Source: Brevibacillus_C sp046036945 (lineage in GTDB: Bacteria > Bacillota > Bacilli > Brevibacillales > Brevibacillaceae). From it: 64,000 nt of DNA. The stretch lies in assembly GCF_046036945.1 (NCBI RefSeq), contig NZ_JBJQOQ010000002.1, positions 248,001 through 312,000 on the forward strand, given 5' to 3'. Positions 17,641 to 25,377 of the stretch are shown here, piece after piece. The position numbers and the translations under genes are program-made. The notes under the pieces are model-generated. The model worked only from the letters and a program-made list of their open reading frames with translations, made no database searches and was not told the DNA's origin. Position 1 is the first letter of the stretch; each line of letters opens with the position of its first letter.

Positions 17641-17923
17641 ATTGTTCGTCGGCTAATCTTAGTCCGCAGGAAGGGCACGCTGACTCTTGTCCGGTCACTT
17701 TGCTTCCGCAACCGGGGCAGCTTTCCCCTGTATTTTTATCGCTTAGAAGGCTGCTGTCTGGATGATTTTCAGAGGGGTGTGGAGGCTGCAGCTTTAGAAG
17801 AATTTCCTTTATTTCGCTAATCTCTGCTTTCATTTGCGAATGGTCAATGGCCCATTGGATCGTCAAGTACAAGATAAGCAAGCCAATAAAACAAAGAAAA
17901 AGGAAAGAGAACAACCCTTCCAT
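17639..17923 (-). CDS. Membrane-anchored zinc-ribbon protein
   Basis: This 94-residue protein has one N-terminal transmembrane helix (about residues 4-24), a short charged helix and linker, and a C-terminal zinc ribbon with CPGCG and CPSCG. The four cysteines are correctly spaced to hold one zinc ion. A ribosome binding site (AGGAGGCG) precedes the ATG. Proteins of this design are common in Bacillales and mostly uncharacterised. It is transcribed away from comFA and converges on the degU-linked gene. Confidence 0.75.
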   Translation of the reverse strand: MEGLFSFLFLCFIGLLILYLTIQWAIDHSQMKAEISEIKEILLKLQPPHPSENHPDSSLLSDKNTGESCPGCGSKVTGQESACPSCGLRLADEQ

Positions 17924-18059
17924 GAAAATCGCCTCCTAATATTATCCAAATGTATCTTCTAGGCATTTTGCCTAAATCCTACTTGTCTGAAAATTTTCTT
18001 GTGCCCGCCTCTGTCTTTTTCCAAACTGAAGGCAAGACCAGGATATGGGAGGAGACGAG

Positions 18060-19925
18060 ATGCGGGAGTACTTATTGTATGTGAAGGAAGAAGAAAATGC
18101 GCTGCGGGCCTACGTTACTCCCTGCTTTCAAATAGACAAGCTGTTCTGGCAGGAGAGCAATGGGCAGCGGCTGTACGTGATCGGCAGAAGCCCTTCGCTT
18201 GCACTGGTCTTCGCCTTGCGCGAAAAGATCGGCAAGTTCGCCAAAACACGGCGCCTGACCGCAAAATCGGTGATGGAAATGCAGCGGCTGGCTGCCGCTT
18301 ATGTGCGCGAAGCAAACAAGCTGTATGTAAGAGAGGGGCAGACAGCCTTTCGTTATACATTCCGGGCTGAACCCGTCGGGGGAGAAGACTTGCCCCTGGA
18401 GGCCGATTATCGGCGGGTATCTGGAGAAGCAGCGCAGTTGGCGAACATCTTGGGCGGCCGTTCCCTGCTCGAGGAAGAAGCGGAGTGGCTGTTGAAAAAA
18501 CGCGGCCGCTTCATGATTCCGATGATATGGCTGCTTCAATGGTTAATTCTCCTGAACAAGAGCGAGTGGCGTCCTGGTGTAGGCATGGACATCCAAAGAC
18601 ATTGGTGGCGGCACCGCCTGCGTTACATTTGCTGGCGCTGCAGCAGCAGGAGCCATCTGGTGCGGACAGAATGCCACAGCTGCAGGCAGCCGTGTGTGTA
18701 CTGTTCATCTTGTTTGTCGATGGGACGGAGCAAATGCTGCACGCCTTTTATCTGTGTACAAGCTGAGGATTCGGGTAAGGGGTCTCGACACTCCGACTCC
18801 TTGCTCGCCTGGAAGGGAGAATATACGCCGGCACAGGCTGACGCAGCCGGGCGAGCCGAGCAATTTGCCACAGGGACTGGAGGGGAAGCGGCGTTTCTCA
18901 TATGGGCGGTGTGCGGCGCAGGGAAGACAGAGCTCTTGTTTCCGGCAATTGATGGGGTGCTCAGGAAGGGAGGCCGGGTTTTGCTGGCGACTCCGCGCAA
19001 GGATGTGGTGTTGGAATTGGTTCCCCGCCTGCGGGCAGCCTTTCCCTCTGTATCTGTACGCTCCGTTCACGGCTCTAGTGAAGAAAAGTGGGAGGAGGGA
19101 GATTTGATCATCGCTACTACCCATCAAGTCATGCGTTTTTACCGCTGTTTTCCACTGGTGGTAGTGGACGAGGTGGATGCTTTTCCCTTTCACAATAACC
19201 AGCAGCTGCATGATGCCGTTGCCCGGGCGGTGGCTAAAAATGGAAAGCTGCTTTACCTAAGCGCAACACCTCCTATGAAACTTCGCAAGAAATTGACCGG
19301 CTCTGCTGCAGTGCTTACACCCCACTCGGCTACCCACGTCCTGTTGGCTCGGCGTTATCACGGACATGCCCTGCCGGTGCCGGAGATCAAACTGGTTCCC
19401 CGAGTGATGGAAAAGGTAAGCGCTAGAAGGCCGATCGCCGAGTTGATCACCGCTGTAGATCATATGTTGGCTCAGGACAGGCAGGTATTTGTCTTCGTGC
19501 CTCGTGTAGAATCCGTCGATAAGGTTCTCGACTACCTGCAACGACTGCTGCCGGCCTATGCCGAAAAAATGGCCGGCGTCCACGCTGCTGATCAGGGGAG
19601 GGAGGAAAAAGTACAGCGATTTCGCCGGCGGGAATACATGTTGATCGTGACCACGACGATTTTGGAGCGGGGTGTGACTATTCCGCGCAGCGATGTCATC
19701 ATCCTGGGGGCGGATGCTCCGGTATTTGACGAAGCCTCCCTGGTACAAATCGCAGGCCGGGTAGGGCGTTCAGCAGATGCGCCAGACGGCACGGTACTGT
19801 TTCTGGCCGGTCATCGGACACAAGCTTTGTACGCGGCCAAACGACAGATTGAACAGATGAATCGCCTGGCCGACAAGCGGTGGGCTGCAGACAGAAATCA
19901 GCCAAAATCCGGGAGAGAAAGCTGA
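18060..19925 (+). CDS. comFA: Competence DNA helicase/translocase ComFA
   Basis: This 621-residue protein is a DEAD-like ATPase needed in the known family for moving transforming DNA across the membrane. An N-terminal region is followed by a cysteine cluster (CWRC, then CHSC and CVYCSSC, about residues 186-215) that would bind zinc. The Walker A motif is CGAGKTE near residue 284, the DEVD box is near 367, SATPP is motif III and QIAGRVGR is motif VI. The ATG at 18060 follows GGGAGGAGAC; the ATG 15 bases upstream lies inside that site. Its stop overlaps the comFC start by one base (TGATG). comFB, present in B. subtilis, is missing. Confidence 0.93.
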   Translation: MREYLLYVKEEENALRAYVTPCFQIDKLFWQESNGQRLYVIGRSPSLALVFALREKIGKFAKTRRLTAKSVMEMQRLAAAYVREANKLYVREGQTAFRYTFRAEPVGGEDLPLEADYRRVSGEAAQLANILGGRSLLEEEAEWLLKKRGRFMIPMIWLLQWLILLNKSEWRPGVGMDIQRHWWRHRLRYICWRCSSRSHLVRTECHSCRQPCVYCSSCLSMGRSKCCTPFICVQAEDSGKGSRHSDSLLAWKGEYTPAQADAAGRAEQFATGTGGEAAFLIWAVCGAGKTELLFPAIDGVLRKGGRVLLATPRKDVVLELVPRLRAAFPSVSVRSVHGSSEEKWEEGDLIIATTHQVMRFYRCFPLVVVDEVDAFPFHNNQQLHDAVARAVAKNGKLLYLSATPPMKLRKKLTGSAAVLTPHSATHVLLARRYHGHALPVPEIKLVPRVMEKVSARRPIAELITAVDHMLAQDRQVFVFVPRVESVDKVLDYLQRLLPAYAEKMAGVHAADQGREEKVQRFRRREYMLIVTTTILERGVTIPRSDVIILGADAPVFDEASLVQIAGRVGRSADAPDGTVLFLAGHRTQALYAAKRQIEQMNRLADKRWAADRNQPKSGRES

Positions 19926-20746
19926 TGCGGGAATGTCTCCTATGTCATCAATTCTTGTCTGCTCACCAACGCATGGAAGGCATCAGGCGTTACGTGGGTC
20001 AGCATGTTTCGTCGCGGCATTACCCTAAGGTATTTTTTCTGTTTAGCCGTCTGCCGCTTTGCGTGAGCTGCCTTGCGGGACTTCCCTTTGTGGGGGAGAC
20101 GATTTGTCATCGCTGCGGACGGGATATGTCAGCGGCTTCATCAGATAATTCTGTGATTTTTTGTACGGACTGCCGAGCATCCCTGACCGATGTGGATCCT
20201 CTGACAGCGAATCGCAGTGTACTCCGCTATGACGAACAGGTAAAAGCGGTGGTCGCAACCTATAAGTACCGCGGCGATGAACGGCTTGCAGAGCTGTTCG
20301 CCGTCCTTGCCGGAAGCTGCTATTACCGGTACTACAGCAGTATCCCGTTTCGGCTGATGACGTACGTTCCGCTGCATGATAAGCGGCTTGCCGAGCGGGG
20401 ATTCAATCAGGTGGAGTTAATCGCAAAAGATCTGGGACGAATGGTTGGACTGCCTGTTTTGCCTCTTTTGCGCCGGATTAAGTACACAGAAAAATTGAGT
20501 ATTCAATCGGGCCGAGATACCCGCTTTGCCAGCATGCAGGAAGCCTTCGCCCCGCTGGAGGATGTAAGTTCACTGTTTCATCAGCGCAGATCTGGCTGGC
20601 GGGGCAGGAAAGCGGACTGCGCGAAGATCCTGCTTTTGGATGACATATTTACGACGGGGGCAACCGTCCGTTCGTGTGCGACAGCTATCAAGGCAATCCC
20701 GGGCTTCGCTGATGCGGAGGTCTACAGTTTGACGCTGTGCCGGTGA
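19925..20746 (+). CDS. comFC: Competence protein ComFC, phosphoribosyltransferase-like
   Basis: This 273-residue protein has N-terminal zinc-finger cysteines (CLLCH, CVSC, CHRCG, CTDC) and a type I phosphoribosyltransferase domain with the PRPP-binding signature LLLDDIFTTGAT near the C-terminus. It also shows the ComF family motifs AVVATYKYRGD and VPLHDKRLAERGFNQVE. It is co-translated with ComFA. In the family it supports DNA uptake, probably with ComFA; the enzyme activity, if any, is unknown. The ATG at 19925 is preferred because of GGGAGAGAAA and the overlap with comFA. Confidence 0.93.
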   Translation: MRECLLCHQFLSAHQRMEGIRRYVGQHVSSRHYPKVFFLFSRLPLCVSCLAGLPFVGETICHRCGRDMSAASSDNSVIFCTDCRASLTDVDPLTANRSVLRYDEQVKAVVATYKYRGDERLAELFAVLAGSCYYRYYSSIPFRLMTYVPLHDKRLAERGFNQVELIAKDLGRMVGLPVLPLLRRIKYTEKLSIQSGRDTRFASMQEAFAPLEDVSSLFHQRRSGWRGRKADCAKILLLDDIFTTGATVRSCATAIKAIPGFADAEVYSLTLCR

Positions 20747-20791
20747 AGAGGGTATCCTGCTGTTTTTACAAGGCAAAAGGTTCTCCAGCCA

Positions 20792-20800
20792 TGATACAAT
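20792..20800 (+). promoter_or_regulatory. Extended -10 promoter element upstream of the repeat-protein gene
   Basis: TGATACAAT has the TGN extension next to TACAAT, 33 bases before the start codon. No good -35 hexamer is seen. Confidence 0.45.
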
Positions 20801-20832
20801 CTTATCAGTGAGGTGGACAAAGGAGGGGGCGT

Positions 20833-22038
20833 ATGAGCAACAACCTGTTAGAAGTAATCCGTGAAGGTTTCGAAACCGTAAATCATCGGTTCGACGCAAT
20901 GGAGACTCGGATGGAGGCAGGTTTCGAAGCCGTAAACCTGCGGATCGACGGAGTGGAGACTCGAATGGAAGCGGGTTTTGAATCCGTAAACCTGCGGATT
21001 GACGGAGTAGAGACTCGAATGGAAGCGGGTTTCGAAACCGTAAACCTGCGGATCGACGGGGTAGAGACTCAGATCGAAGCCGTAAACCACCGGATCGACA
21101 GGGTAGAATCTCAAATAGAAGCGGTAAACCTGCGGATCGACGGGGTAGAGACTCAGATCGAAGCGGTAAACCGCCGGATCGACAGGGTAGAATCTCAAAT
21201 AGAAGCGGTAAACCTGCGGATCGACGGGGTAGAGACTCAGATCGAAGCGGTAAACCGCCGGATCGACAGGGTAGAATCTCAAATAGAAGCGGTAAACCGC
21301 CGGATCGACAGGGTAGACTCTCAAATCGAAGCGGTAAACCTGCGGATCGAGGGGGTAGAATCTAAAATAGAAGCGGTAAACCGCCGGATCGACAGGGTAG
21401 ACTCTCAAATCGAAGCGGTAAACCTGCGGATCGAGGGGGTAGAATCTAAAATAGAAGCGGTAAACCGCCGGATCGACAGGGTAGACTCTCAAATCGAAGC
21501 GGTAAACCTGCGGATCGACGGGGTCGAATCTCAAAGAGAAGCGGTAAACCTGCGGATCGACGGGGTAGAATCTCAAATAGAAGCGGTAAACCGCCGGATC
21601 GACGGGGTAGAGGCTCGGATGGAAGCGGGTTTCGAAGCCGTAAACCACCGCATTGACGGAGTAGAGACTCAGATAGAAGCCGTTCATCGCCGAATCGACG
21701 GAATAGAAGTTCGGATGGAAGCGGGTTTTGAAGCCGTGAATAGCCGGATCGTTGGTATGGAAGTGCGGATCGATCATCTCGAAAACCGGATGAGCGAGGG
21801 ATTTTCTGAGGTTCATGATCGAATCGACAAAGTGGAGTTTAACATTTACAACATAAACCTCTGTCTTGGCGATATGCAGAAGACATTGCAGCGGATTGAA
21901 AAAGCGCAAACAGAAGACGTTATGGGTATGCTGCGCCACGTAAAAGAAAAAACGGACTCACACGAGACCAAAATTGAACTTATAAATAAAAGGCTGTTGG
22001 ACGTAGAAAGCAAGGTAGAAAAGTTAGAAAGGCAATAA
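20833..22038 (+). CDS. Long coiled-coil repeat protein of unknown function
   Basis: This 401-residue protein consists mostly of tandem repeats. An 18-residue unit (MEAGFEAVNLRIDGVETR) occurs near both ends of the array. A 14-residue unit (IEAVNRRIDRVESQ and variants) fills the middle. The spacing of Ile/Val/Leu residues predicts a continuous parallel coiled coil, with the 18-residue units as stutters. The last ~90 residues are non-repetitive but still helical. No signal peptide or membrane segment is seen. The ribosome binding site AAAGGAGGGG is strong. Its role is unknown: a structural rod, tether or length ruler is possible. Confidence 0.85.
   Translation: MSNNLLEVIREGFETVNHRFDAMETRMEAGFEAVNLRIDGVETRMEAGFESVNLRIDGVETRMEAGFETVNLRIDGVETQIEAVNHRIDRVESQIEAVNLRIDGVETQIEAVNRRIDRVESQIEAVNLRIDGVETQIEAVNRRIDRVESQIEAVNRRIDRVDSQIEAVNLRIEGVESKIEAVNRRIDRVDSQIEAVNLRIEGVESKIEAVNRRIDRVDSQIEAVNLRIDGVESQREAVNLRIDGVESQIEAVNRRIDGVEARMEAGFEAVNHRIDGVETQIEAVHRRIDGIEVRMEAGFEAVNSRIVGMEVRIDHLENRMSEGFSEVHDRIDKVEFNIYNINLCLGDMQKTLQRIEKAQTEDVMGMLRHVKEKTDSHETKIELINKRLLDVESKVEKLERQ
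20880..21770 (+). repeat. Tandem 42-bp and 54-bp direct repeats inside the coiled-coil gene
   Basis: The array combines 54-bp units at both ends with 42-bp units in the middle. The 42-bp units are organised as 84-bp higher-order repeats, some of which are identical or nearly identical to their neighbour (for example two around 21110-21280 and two around 21320-21490). Such near-perfect copies are expected to expand and contract by slippage or recombination. Confidence 0.9.
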
Positions 22039-22062
22039 GAAGCATAAAGGAAGAAGCCCAAC

Positions 22063-23145
22063 TCACCGACGAGAGGGGCGAGAAGGGCTGTCAATCTTCA
22101 AGCTCGTTATTTTCCACCGGTCAAAAGGTGTTGCCCGATTGAGAAAAAACACCCAAACACCGTTTTTCTTCTCTTTTCCTGATTGATAGGAGATGTTGAC
22201 CGGAACAACTGCCGTAAACAGGCCGGCTGTCTGATTCGCAAGGCTGTTCTTTTTTACCGAATGAATTTCCTTAACAGAAAACGGCAGGGGAAAACCATTC
22301 GTTGTCATGTCCAGTGTAGACTTGTCTTGTTCTTGAAGTGATGTTAAGAAGATGTCAACAAGCTGCTGGGGATCGGCCTGGATAACCGTCTGCCGCAAAG
22401 CCCCTGAAGCTTTTAGCACCATCAGACTGTGTCCCGGATCGGGAGTGTTCGAACGGCGCCGGTGCAGGGTGCTGCCCTTGAAATGAATGCAAAAATGCCC
22501 CCGAAAGTTGTTCCCGGCAATGGCCCCAGCCCCGTGCGGCATCCCGTTCATGGAGGCCGCGTATTTCTTTCCGTCGACGGCTACCAGAACGGCTCGACGT
22601 TTCCAGCTCCAGTTTCCCTGATAGACTTGCTTCATAATTTTAGTATCCTGTTTTGTTAACGGCTGTACATCTGCATGGCGGCTGCCTGCCCTACGCTGTA
22701 CCCGGAAAGTCGCCCCTGTTTCCATGTCTATCACATCCGCGTAACCCATTCGTCTGAAAGTCTTTCGGACGCTTTCCCAATCGAGCGGCTCGCCAAAGTG
22801 AGCCTTTTCCACTTGAGATATCCGCTTTTCCAGCTCGGTTTGCACCTTGACAGGCAACAGAACCTGTTTATTCTGCCCGGTATCGTACATACGTGAAAAT
22901 GAATCATACACATACGTTTTTTCGCCGATCCGGACGGTGGCTCGAGGAAGCTCCGGCAGTTGTTTAGTTGGAATGGCTGGGCTTTGTGTGATGGATGCGG
23001 CCAACCCGTACTTGTCTTGGATAGACAGATGCGAGTAGAAAGGCGATTCGGGAGACGTCGTGACAATAATCTGTACGTCCATGGCCGCATGTACCGGAGA
23101 ACAAAGCAGCAGGAAGAGAAGGAATAACAAGACAGTTTTTTTCAA
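22063..23145 (-). CDS. Secreted protein with a HG...GHFCIHF motif, possible L,D-transpeptidase-like domain
   Basis: This 360-residue protein has a signal peptide (hydrophobic residues ~4-20, cut near VHAA). A region of about 110 residues begins WSWKRRAVLVAVDGKKYAAS and contains MPHGAG and then GHFCIHFKGS. This region recurs in secreted proteins of many Firmicutes, from memory of the family. The His-x12-Gly-His-Phe-Cys-Ile pattern recalls the catalytic His...(S/T)HGC of YkuD transpeptidases, but that relation is my inference. The start is TTG, with AAAGGGGTAAG upstream. It is divergent from a genuine L,D-transpeptidase 160 bases away. Confidence 0.72.
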   Translation of the reverse strand: MKKTVLLFLLFLLLCSPVHAAMDVQIIVTTSPESPFYSHLSIQDKYGLAASITQSPAIPTKQLPELPRATVRIGEKTYVYDSFSRMYDTGQNKQVLLPVKVQTELEKRISQVEKAHFGEPLDWESVRKTFRRMGYADVIDMETGATFRVQRRAGSRHADVQPLTKQDTKIMKQVYQGNWSWKRRAVLVAVDGKKYAASMNGMPHGAGAIAGNNFRGHFCIHFKGSTLHRRRSNTPDPGHSLMVLKASGALRQTVIQADPQQLVDIFLTSLQEQDKSTLDMTTNGFPLPFSVKEIHSVKKNSLANQTAGLFTAVVPVNISYQSGKEKKNGVWVFFLNRATPFDRWKITSLKIDSPSRPSRR

Positions 23146-23304
23146 GGTACTTACCCCTTTTCGGCACTGAGCACTTCAGTAGTATGCTCCAAAGATCCGA
23201 TTCAAACACAGCATACCCATTTTAAAAAAATGACTGTTTCGCATGAATAAGGGGGAAGATATGTAAACTAACGGTTGTAAATAACAACATCGTGAGGCAT
23301 CCGT

Positions 23305-23976
23305 ATGAGAATAATACACTTTATCATGCTTGTGCTCATCTGCGGCCTGCTTTTTTGCGATACAGGGTACTGCGCCTCTGCCAAGGAGAAAGAAGCGGAC
23401 AAGGTCTACATACACATCAATCTCTGGCAACGAAAGCTGTACCTCAAGGATCAGCAGGATCGAGTCCTTGCTACATACCGGATCGGCCCGGGGAAAATTG
23501 ATACCCCCACCCCGATCGGAACCTTCCGTGTGATACAGAAGTCAAAGGATTGGGGCGACGGTTTTGGTACGCGCTGGCTGGGGCTGAATGTATCTTGGGG
23601 GATCTACGGTATCCACGGTACCAACAGGCCGGAATACATCGGGGGCTATGTCAGCGGCGGGTGCATTCGCATGCGCAACCGGGATGTCGAGAAGCTGTTC
23701 GAGCGAGTGCCTTTAGGTGCAACGGTCGTAATCGATGGGCCCATTATGGGGCATGAAAGCATCACATACAGGATACTTGTACCGGGTAGTACCGGTTCTT
23801 TGGTAAAGATGGTGCAGAATAGGCTGAAAGCTGCCGGCTTGTATACCGGGAAAGTAAACGGAAGATACAATTATTGGACAGAAGTAGCAGTTAAAAAATT
23901 ACAAAAAGAAGCTGGTTTGAAAGTAACTGGGCATGTTGATTTTGATGAACTGCAATATCTGGGAATTATTGAGTGA
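23305..23976 (+). CDS. L,D-transpeptidase (YkuD family) with C-terminal peptidoglycan-binding domain
   Basis: This 223-residue protein has a signal peptide (residues ~4-22, ending near GYCAS). The YkuD catalytic domain contains HINLWQRKLYL, PTPIGTFRV, GIHGT and the active-site motif SGGCIRMRN with its cysteine. A C-terminal peptidoglycan-binding type 1 repeat (GSLVKMVQNRLKAAG to the end) follows. It would act outside the membrane, making L,D cross-links or attaching molecules to peptidoglycan. The upstream ribosome binding site is weak (GTGAGG). It has its own terminator and lies just before the flagellar cluster. Confidence 0.92.
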   Translation: MRIIHFIMLVLICGLLFCDTGYCASAKEKEADKVYIHINLWQRKLYLKDQQDRVLATYRIGPGKIDTPTPIGTFRVIQKSKDWGDGFGTRWLGLNVSWGIYGIHGTNRPEYIGGYVSGGCIRMRNRDVEKLFERVPLGATVVIDGPIMGHESITYRILVPGSTGSLVKMVQNRLKAAGLYTGKVNGRYNYWTEVAVKKLQKEAGLKVTGHVDFDELQYLGIIE

Positions 23977-24006
23977 CACACTAATTTTTAGTGTGTTTTT
24001 TCTTTT
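23976..24006 (+). terminator. Rho-independent terminator after the L,D-transpeptidase gene
   Basis: ACACACT / AGTGTGT form a 7-bp stem over a TAATTTTT-like loop, followed by a long T run. It begins at the stop codon. Confidence 0.85.
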
Positions 24007-24064
24007 TTTCATCCGATAATATAGGTAGAAAGATGCATTGTTTCACGTAATGGAGGGGATTTAC

Positions 24065-24490
24065 GTGTCGATCGGGAATCTGGATAATTGTCCACGCTGC
24101 GGGGCGTTGTTTGTCAAAACAGTTCGGGATGTCTGCCAGAAATGCTATCAGGAAATTGAAAAAGAATACGAAACATGTGCAACATTCCTGCGGAAAAAGG
24201 AGAACCGGGGTGTAGATATTTATCAGCTAAGTGAGGCCACGGGTGTCAGTGTCAAACAGATCACCCGGTTCATCAAGGAAGGGCGTATATCGGTCAGGAA
24301 TAACCCAAATATGGGCTATCCGTGTGAAAGCTGCGGCGGGATGATCCAAATCGGAAATCTGTGTGAAACGTGTGCGAAGAGCATGAAAAGGGAGTTCGAG
24401 CAGCAGCTGGAATTGGACAAGCGTCTGGAAGAGCATAAACAGGATAAAACAATTAGTTATTGGAGAAGAGCCCAGGGGAAACGGGAATGA
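24065..24490 (+). CDS. yvyF: Flagellar operon protein YvyF (TIGR03826-like)
   Basis: This 141-residue protein has a zinc finger at the N-terminus (CPRCG ... CQKC), a MerR/DNA-binding-like helical segment (DIYQLSEATGVSVKQITRFIKEGRI) and a second cysteine pair set (CESCG ... CETC). The architecture, length and place directly before flgM match B. subtilis YvyF. The GTG at 24065 is chosen because GGAGGGG is eight bases upstream. It is probably a regulator or accessory factor of late flagellar genes; its precise role is not established. Confidence 0.88.
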   Translation: MSIGNLDNCPRCGALFVKTVRDVCQKCYQEIEKEYETCATFLRKKENRGVDIYQLSEATGVSVKQITRFIKEGRISVRNNPNMGYPCESCGGMIQIGNLCETCAKSMKREFEQQLELDKRLEEHKQDKTISYWRRAQGKRE

Positions 24491-24496
24491 AAATGC

Positions 24497-24524
24497 TAAT
24501 GCCAACCTATGAAATTGCCGATGA
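24497..24524 (+). promoter_or_regulatory. Candidate sigma-D promoter of flgM
   Basis: TAAT, 16 bases, then GCCGATGA approximates the sigma-D consensus (TAAA-N15-GCCGATAA). The -10 element lies in the left arm of an imperfect inverted repeat (CCGATGATAC / GTATTCATCGG, 24518-24547). Confidence 0.5.
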
Positions 24525-24571
24525 TACTACTATAAGAGTATTCATCGGTGTTTGATAAAGAGGGTGTATGT

Positions 24572-24862
24572 ATGCGCATTGACAAGACAAATCCGGCAGG
24601 GATGATTCAAGCCTACAACAAAACCAATCCCGGCCAGGCGGAAAAAATGTCGAGAAAGCCTATGGGAAGAGATGAAGTAAAGATATCCGACGAGGCTATC
24701 GAACTGCTTAAGTACGGCGAAGAGCAGGAGACCGACCCGGTTCGCGAGGCAAAAATAGATGAACTAAAGCAGCAGGTGCAACAAGGGACATACCGTGTGC
24801 CCAGCGATAAGATCGCCGAGAAGTTTTTGGCCTTTTGGAAGAAAAGCGGGAGGCCTGACTGA
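24572..24862 (+). CDS. flgM: Anti-sigma-D factor FlgM
   Basis: This 96-residue protein has the FlgM layout: a flexible N-terminal half starting MRIDKTNP, then DEVKISDEAIELL and a C-terminal helical part with REAKIDELKQQVQQGTYRVPSDKIAEKFL. FlgM binds and inhibits the flagellar sigma factor until the hook is complete. The ATG at 24572 has GAGGGTG upstream. Its stop overlaps the flgN start (TGATG), and it heads flgM-flgN-flgK-flgL. Confidence 0.95.
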   Translation: MRIDKTNPAGMIQAYNKTNPGQAEKMSRKPMGRDEVKISDEAIELLKYGEEQETDPVREAKIDELKQQVQQGTYRVPSDKIAEKFLAFWKKSGRPD

Positions 24863-25362
24863 TGAGGATGGACGCGCTGAATGAAGTGTTGGAGAATCTG
24901 CTGAATCTTCACAGATCTCTCCTTGCCCTGGCCGCCGATAAAAAGCGGGTACTGCTTGCAGGCGAGATCGATGCATTGGTCGAGATTACGCATCAGGAAC
25001 AAAAGCTGATCAAGGCGGTAACGCTGGCCGAACAAAACCGCATCGAGATTGTCCAGGAACTCTTGAAGGCAAAAGGGCTGCCTGGTACCGAGGGTACCAT
25101 AGCTGGATTGTTGAAGACACTTACCAGTGCAGAAGAAAAGAAACGGCTTAAAAACATTCGCGAGCAATTACTTGGGATTGTATCCGAACTGCGGGAGGCA
25201 AATGAACTAAATCAGCAGTTGCTGGGGCAATCCCTCTCGTTTGTCAATGCCAATCTCGAGCTGCTGACGGATTCTCCGGAAGAGGATTTCGTCTACAGGA
25301 AACCCTCAGCTAACACTCACCATCCGTATGCCGGCCGTTCTTTTCTCAATACAAAAGCGTAA
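24862..25362 (+). CDS. flgN: Flagellar chaperone FlgN
   Basis: This 166-residue, mostly helical protein matches the FlgN family. The first ~100 residues form the expected helical hairpin with LLNLHRSLLALAADKKRVLL and EQKLIKAV near the start, and the C-terminal helix contains NELNQQLLGQSLSFVN, the region that binds hook-junction proteins in known FlgN. It is translated from an ATG overlapping the flgM stop. It should guard FlgK and FlgL, encoded directly downstream, before export. It corresponds to yvyG in B. subtilis. Confidence 0.9.
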   Translation: MRMDALNEVLENLLNLHRSLLALAADKKRVLLAGEIDALVEITHQEQKLIKAVTLAEQNRIEIVQELLKAKGLPGTEGTIAGLLKTLTSAEEKKRLKNIREQLLGIVSELREANELNQQLLGQSLSFVNANLELLTDSPEEDFVYRKPSANTHHPYAGRSFLNTKA

Positions 25363-25377
25363 AGAGGTGCATCAAAC

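Noticed and set aside
20880..21770. CRISPR-like array of short regular repeats
   Set aside because: The units are contiguous without unique spacers and translate into heptad-like protein repeats, so this is a coding repeat.
20848..21939. 363-codon open frame antisense to the coiled-coil repeat gene, itself repetitive (DPQVYRF units)
   Set aside because: The repeats simply contain no stop codons in that frame; there is no ribosome binding site, and the plus-strand gene has a strong one and protein-like heptads.
24012..24020. Sigma-D-like -10 element (TCCGATAAT) before yvyF
   Set aside because: No TAAA-like -35 element occurs at the required distance; it lies directly behind a terminator T run.
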